The position numbers and the translations under genes were made by a program. From Mycobacterium rhizamassiliense (lineage in GTDB: Bacteria > Actinomycetota > Actinomycetes > Mycobacteriales > Mycobacteriaceae): DNA of 64,000 nt. The DNA lies in NCBI RefSeq assembly GCF_900157375.1, contig NZ_LT721901.1, positions 3,861,684-3,925,683 on the forward strand. The letters are read 5' to 3'. Below are positions 61,301 through 64,000 of this stretch, in pieces. Numbering within the stretch: position 1 is the first letter of the stretch; each line of letters starts with the position of its first letter. Below the pieces are notes generated by a model. That model did not search any database and was not told the DNA's origin. It saw only the letters and a list, made by a program, of their open reading frames with translations.

Positions 61301-64000
61301 TGCCCGCCCCGGAGATCGCCGCCGGCGCGGAGTACCGCGAGCCGACCACGCCCACCGAACGCCGAATCGCCGCACTGTTTTCCGGGCTGCTCGGCCACGA
61401 CCGGGTCGGCGTCGACGACTCGTTCTTCGACCTGGGCGGCCACTCGCTGGTGGCCACCAAACTGGTCACCGCGATCCGCTCGGATTGCGACGTCGAAATA
61501 GGCATCCGCGACATCTTCGAGCTGGGTACGGTCGCGCTGCTGGCCGAGCGGATCGAGCAGTTGCGGTCCGGGGAGCGCGCGCAGTCGCGGCCCAAACTCG
61601 TTGCCACCGCGCACGACGAGCCGCTGCCGCTGTCGTCGTCGCAGCTGCGCAGCTGGTTCGCCTACCGCGTCGACGGGCCCAGCTGGGTCAACAACATCCC
61701 CTTCGCCGCGAGGCTGAGCGGGCCGTGGGACATCGACGCCCTGATCGCCGCGGCCGGCGACGTCGTCGCCCGGCACGAGATTTTGCGCACCAGCTACGTC
61801 GAAATCGACGGTGTGCCATACCAAGTGGTCAACCCGGCCGGCGGGCTGACGGTACGCCGCGAGGTCGCCGACGGCGCCCACGGGGACAGCGAGGTCTGGC
61901 TCAAGGAGCGTCTCGACACCGAGCGACGGTATTGCTTTGAGCTGGACGGCGAATGGCCGATTCGGGTCGCGGTGTTCGACACCAACGAGGGCGAGCACGT
62001 GCTGTCGCTGGTGGTCCACCACATCGCCTCCGACCACTGGTCGGCGGGCGTGCTGTTCGCCGACATCATGACGGCCTACCGCGCCCGGCGCACGGGCGAG
62101 GCGCCGTCGTGGGCGCCGCTGCGGGTGCAGTACGCCGACTACGCGGCCTGGCAGGGCGCGTTCCTGGGTGACTCCAGCGGGCAGGAGTCCAACGTCGCCG
62201 CCGAGCAGCGGGAGTATTGGGTGTCGCAGCTGGCCGGGCTGGCCGAGGACGCCGGGCTGCGGCCGGACTTCCCGCGCCAGCCGGTGCCGAGTGGGGCGGG
62301 TGAATCGGTCGAATTCAGCATCGACTCGGCGACCCGCGGCAAGCTTTCGGAGCTGTGCCGCGAGCTGGGCATCACCGAATTCATGCTGCTGCAGACGGCC
62401 GTCGCCGTCGTGCTGCACAAGGCAGGCGGCGGTGTTGACATTCCGTTGGGCACCCCGGTGGCCGGCCGCACCGAGACCGAGCTCGAGCAGCTGATCGGCT
62501 TCTTCGTCAATATCCTGGTGCTGCGCAACAACTTGGGAGGCAACCCGACGCTGCGCGAGGCGCTGACCCGGGCCCGGGAGACGGCGCTGGCCGCCTACGC
62601 CCATCAGGACCTGCCCTTCGACCGGGTGGTCGACAGTGTCAGCCCGGTCCGGTCGCTGTCGCGCAACCCGCTGTTCCAGGTCGTCGTACACGTGCGCGAG
62701 CACCTCGCCGCCGCGCGGGTGATCGACTCGGCGCCCGAGTCCGGTGGCCAGGACACGGTGTGCACCTCGCTGGACCCCACCTTCGACATGGCGCACGCCG
62801 ATCTGTCCGTCAACTTCTTCGGCACCGACGGGTCGGGCGACACCGGCTACAACTGCGCGGTCATCTTCCGCACCGAGCTGTACCGCCGGGCGACCATCGA
62901 GCGGCTGGCCGGTTGGCTGGCCCGCGTCGTCACCGAGTTCGCCAACGACGCCGATCAGTCGCTGCGCGACGTCCGGCTGATCGAGGACGACGAGCAGCAC
63001 CGCATCGTCGCGGGCTGGAGCCGCGGTGAGCTGCCGCCGCAGGACCGGCCGCGCACCATCCCGGATCTGTTGCGGCCCAGCCGGGAGTTGGGATCCGACC
63101 GGATCGCGGTGCGCTGCGGCGACGAGCACATCGATTACCCTGCGCTGCACCGTCGTTCGGACAACCTGGCGGCGCTGCTCGTCGAGCATGAGGTCGGGCC
63201 GGGCTCGCTGGTCGGATTGTCGATGCGCCGCAGCATCGATCTGGTGGTGGCGCTGGTGGCCATCATGAAGGCCGGCGGCGGTTACTTCCCGATCGATCCG
63301 GGTTATCCGCTGGCGCGCAAGGAATTCATGGTCGACGACGTCAAGCCGCCGGTCGTGCTGGCGACCATCGAGGCGCTGGACACCATGCCCGACATTGCCG
63401 GCGTCACCCTCGTCTCGCTGGACGACCCGCAGGTGCGTGCGGCGCTCGACAACGACGACGCGCCATCGCGCGACTTCCCCGCGCCGCACCCCGAAGACCC
63501 GATGTACCTGGTGTTCACGTCCGGGTCCACCGGCAAGCCAAAGGGCGCGGTGGGCACCCACCGGTCGATGTCGGCCCGGCTGGACTGGCAGCTGCGCCAC
63601 TACCCGCCGCGCACCCGCGACGACGTTCGCCTGGCCCAGGCCTCGATCACGTTCCTCGAGGGCGGCATGGAGATGCTGGCCGGACTGGCGGCCGGCGCCA
63701 CGATGATCCTGGCCAACGACACCGAGCTGCGCGACGTCGAAGCCCTTGGCGCGCTGATGAATCGGCATTCCGTCGCGCAGGTGACCGCGGTGCCGAGCCT
63801 GGTGTCCGCGCTCGTCGACTCCCGCCCCGACGCGGTGCGGGCGCTGGCGCGGCTGGTGTGCGGCGGCGAGCCGGTGAGCACATCGCTGCTGCGGCGGCTA
63901 GTGGCGGGTTGCGCCGACGGCGACACCGAGCTGCTGAACAACATCGGCTCGACCGAGACGTCCGGCGCGGTGTCGCGCGGGCCGCTGAACCCGCCGAATC
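58384..64000 (+). CDS. mbtE: Mycobactin NRPS, at least C-A-PCP-C-A, 3' end outside window
   Basis: GTG 58384, one base after mbtD; open for 1872 codons to the window edge. Condensation 1 (about 30-470): VHHIAWDDGSWE. Adenylation 1 (about 490-985): IYTSGSTGLPKGVPVPH near 626. Carrier 1: FFDLGGHSLVATK, Ser about 1021. Condensation 2 (about 1070-1540): VHHIASDHWSAGV near 1210. Adenylation 2: VFTSGSTGKPKGAVGTH near 1710. Module 1 probably activates the lysine of the mycobactin core. M. tuberculosis MbtE is, as I recall, 1682 residues, so this protein is longer or fused with what follows (mbtF). Confidence 0.93.
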   Translation, partial: MTETTGASARLDEQRLELLRRKIAERGLARPEGGVAVADDESRISAGQHRMWFVQSVDPDSALLNICVSYRLTGTVDVARLRQAVDAVAARHVVLRTTFDTTSEGDPQPVVRAELRPEWADHDLSELTDQARRLRLDVLAQRDFGRPFDLTKDSPLRVTVARLSAGELMMLITVHHIAWDDGSWEPFFTDLTHAYADPQGYAGEPAVLAPGVDPASDERRAADLDYWRPLITDLPEPLELPGPNGSVVPSTLRAQRATAQLSADVIAHAAALARETGATPYMVLMAAFAALVHRYTGSTDFLIAAPVLNRGVGTEDAIGYYGNTVVIRLRPQSHQTFRDLLTETRDNAVGAFAHSRADLDRLVRESNPDRRHGADRMTRVSFGQRDADGPGFAPAGVRCERGELRGHFNQLPLSFMVELARVADGRGGGLVEAEYLVEVLDRELVEQLLRHYVVLLDSALADPDGRLSACRLMSDDDADWLRRVSTGEEFSTPAATLPALVTRRTALKPDAVAVVYEGREYTYREIDEESNRVAHWLIEQGIGTEDRIAVLLDKSPELVITSLGILKSGAVYLPVDPTYPQDRLTFILGDADAKLILREPITGLDDYPVTEPTLLRPLGPQNTAYLIYTSGSTGLPKGVPVPHAPIAEYFVWFGDEYRIDDTERLLQVASPSFDVSMGEIFGTLIMGAGLVIPRPDGLRDIGYLTELLSREGITSMHFVPSLLGLFLSLPGVKQWRTLRRVPIGGEALPGEIADKFHATFDALLYNFYGPTETVVNCTSYPVQGAQGARIVPIGRPKINTQVYLLDDALQPVPVGVIGEIYIGGMHVAHGYHRRPGLTAERFVADPFTAGGRLYRSGDLARRNADGDIEFVGRADEQVKIRGFRIELGEIAAAISVDPSVGQAVVVASDLPGLGKSLVGYVTPASGEGTETVEVERIRARVAAALPDYMTPAAYVVLDEIPITAHGKIDRTALPAPEIAAGAEYREPTTPTERRIAALFSGLLGHDRVGVDDSFFDLGGHSLVATKLVTAIRSDCDVEIGIRDIFELGTVALLAERIEQLRSGERAQSRPKLVATAHDEPLPLSSSQLRSWFAYRVDGPSWVNNIPFAARLSGPWDIDALIAAAGDVVARHEILRTSYVEIDGVPYQVVNPAGGLTVRREVADGAHGDSEVWLKERLDTERRYCFELDGEWPIRVAVFDTNEGEHVLSLVVHHIASDHWSAGVLFADIMTAYRARRTGEAPSWAPLRVQYADYAAWQGAFLGDSSGQESNVAAEQREYWVSQLAGLAEDAGLRPDFPRQPVPSGAGESVEFSIDSATRGKLSELCRELGITEFMLLQTAVAVVLHKAGGGVDIPLGTPVAGRTETELEQLIGFFVNILVLRNNLGGNPTLREALTRARETALAAYAHQDLPFDRVVDSVSPVRSLSRNPLFQVVVHVREHLAAARVIDSAPESGGQDTVCTSLDPTFDMAHADLSVNFFGTDGSGDTGYNCAVIFRTELYRRATIERLAGWLARVVTEFANDADQSLRDVRLIEDDEQHRIVAGWSRGELPPQDRPRTIPDLLRPSRELGSDRIAVRCGDEHIDYPALHRRSDNLAALLVEHEVGPGSLVGLSMRRSIDLVVALVAIMKAGGGYFPIDPGYPLARKEFMVDDVKPPVVLATIEALDTMPDIAGVTLVSLDDPQVRAALDNDDAPSRDFPAPHPEDPMYLVFTSGSTGKPKGAVGTHRSMSARLDWQLRHYPPRTRDDVRLAQASITFLEGGMEMLAGLAAGATMILANDTELRDVEALGALMNRHSVAQVTAVPSLVSALVDSRPDAVRALARLVCGGEPVSTSLLRRLVAGCADGDTELLNNIGSTETSGAVSRGPLNPPN

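Noticed and set aside
60391..63768. Very long open frame (1125 codons) on the minus strand
   Set aside because: It is antisense to mbtE, whose domains are unmistakable. The product is Arg/Gly/Val/His-rich, as expected from the shadow of a GC-rich gene.
1..64000. tRNA, rRNA, insertion sequences, prophage or att sites
   Set aside because: None recognised: no transposase or integrase motif and no cloverleaf sequence found by eye. Short RNA genes could still be missed.

Overview
This window is high-GC DNA from a Mycobacterium, most likely a slow grower resembling the M. avium complex; the species cannot be fixed from sequence alone. The evidence is gene content and order. From memory of the M. 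tuberculosis H37Rv map, the backbone follows Rv2419c to Rv2380c in reverse orientation: gpgP, octT, degV, comEA-comEC, holA, rpsT, the Rv2411c-Rv2409c trio, RNase Z, a CBS protein, lepA, lppR, trehalase, the sulfate transporter subI-cysT-cysW-cysA1, the reduction genes che1-cysH-nirA, hemN, and the mycobactin locus (mbtI, mbtJ, mbtA, mbtB-E). Short leaderless genes, overlapping stop/start codons, a PPE gene, MmpS/MmpL and Mtb12-like and PknH_C-like proteins all fit Mycobacterium.

Layout. 1-2050: end of the glucosylglycerate/methylglucose-lipopolysaccharide genes plus degV. 2033-9037: a minus-strand accessory block (mmpL, mmpS, a dihydrodipicolinate-reductase-like enzyme, two acyl-CoA dehydrogenases) where H37Rv has eis. 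9222-11602: comEA/comEC. 11694-15050: an Mtb12-like secreted protein and a large TIR-membrane-WD40 protein, not expected here. 15183-24964: housekeeping genes (holA, rpsT, lepA and neighbours). 24970-28786: a PepSY-like remnant, trehalase, a flavin monooxygenase and two tiny membrane proteins. 28842-36195: sulfate uptake and assimilatory reduction. Each arm is preceded by a short cysteine-rich, probably leaderless peptide, and in each the Shine-Dalgarno of the first enzyme or transporter gene can be drawn inside a hairpin. 36357-39318: hemN/hemW, an SbtA-type permease and a small unknown protein. 39746-64000: the mycobactin locus with three IdeR-like boxes. It is interrupted by a compact five-gene minus-strand operon (mbtJ-like hydrolase, SDR, ferritin-like diiron protein, Baeyer-Villiger-type monooxygenase, MerR regulator) and a damaged PPE gene.

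How the genes work together. SubI-CysTWA imports sulfate; CysH and NirA reduce it to sulfide, with Che1 probably inserting iron into siroheme for NirA. MbtI makes salicylate, MbtA activates it and loads MbtB, and MbtB through MbtE build the mycobactin core. MbtB here ends after its carrier domain, and its thioesterase is a separate gene. MbtE is still open at the window edge, already longer than the M. tuberculosis MbtE I remember.

Limits: no searches or alignments were run. Family names rest on motifs read by eye and on recalled H37Rv gene order.
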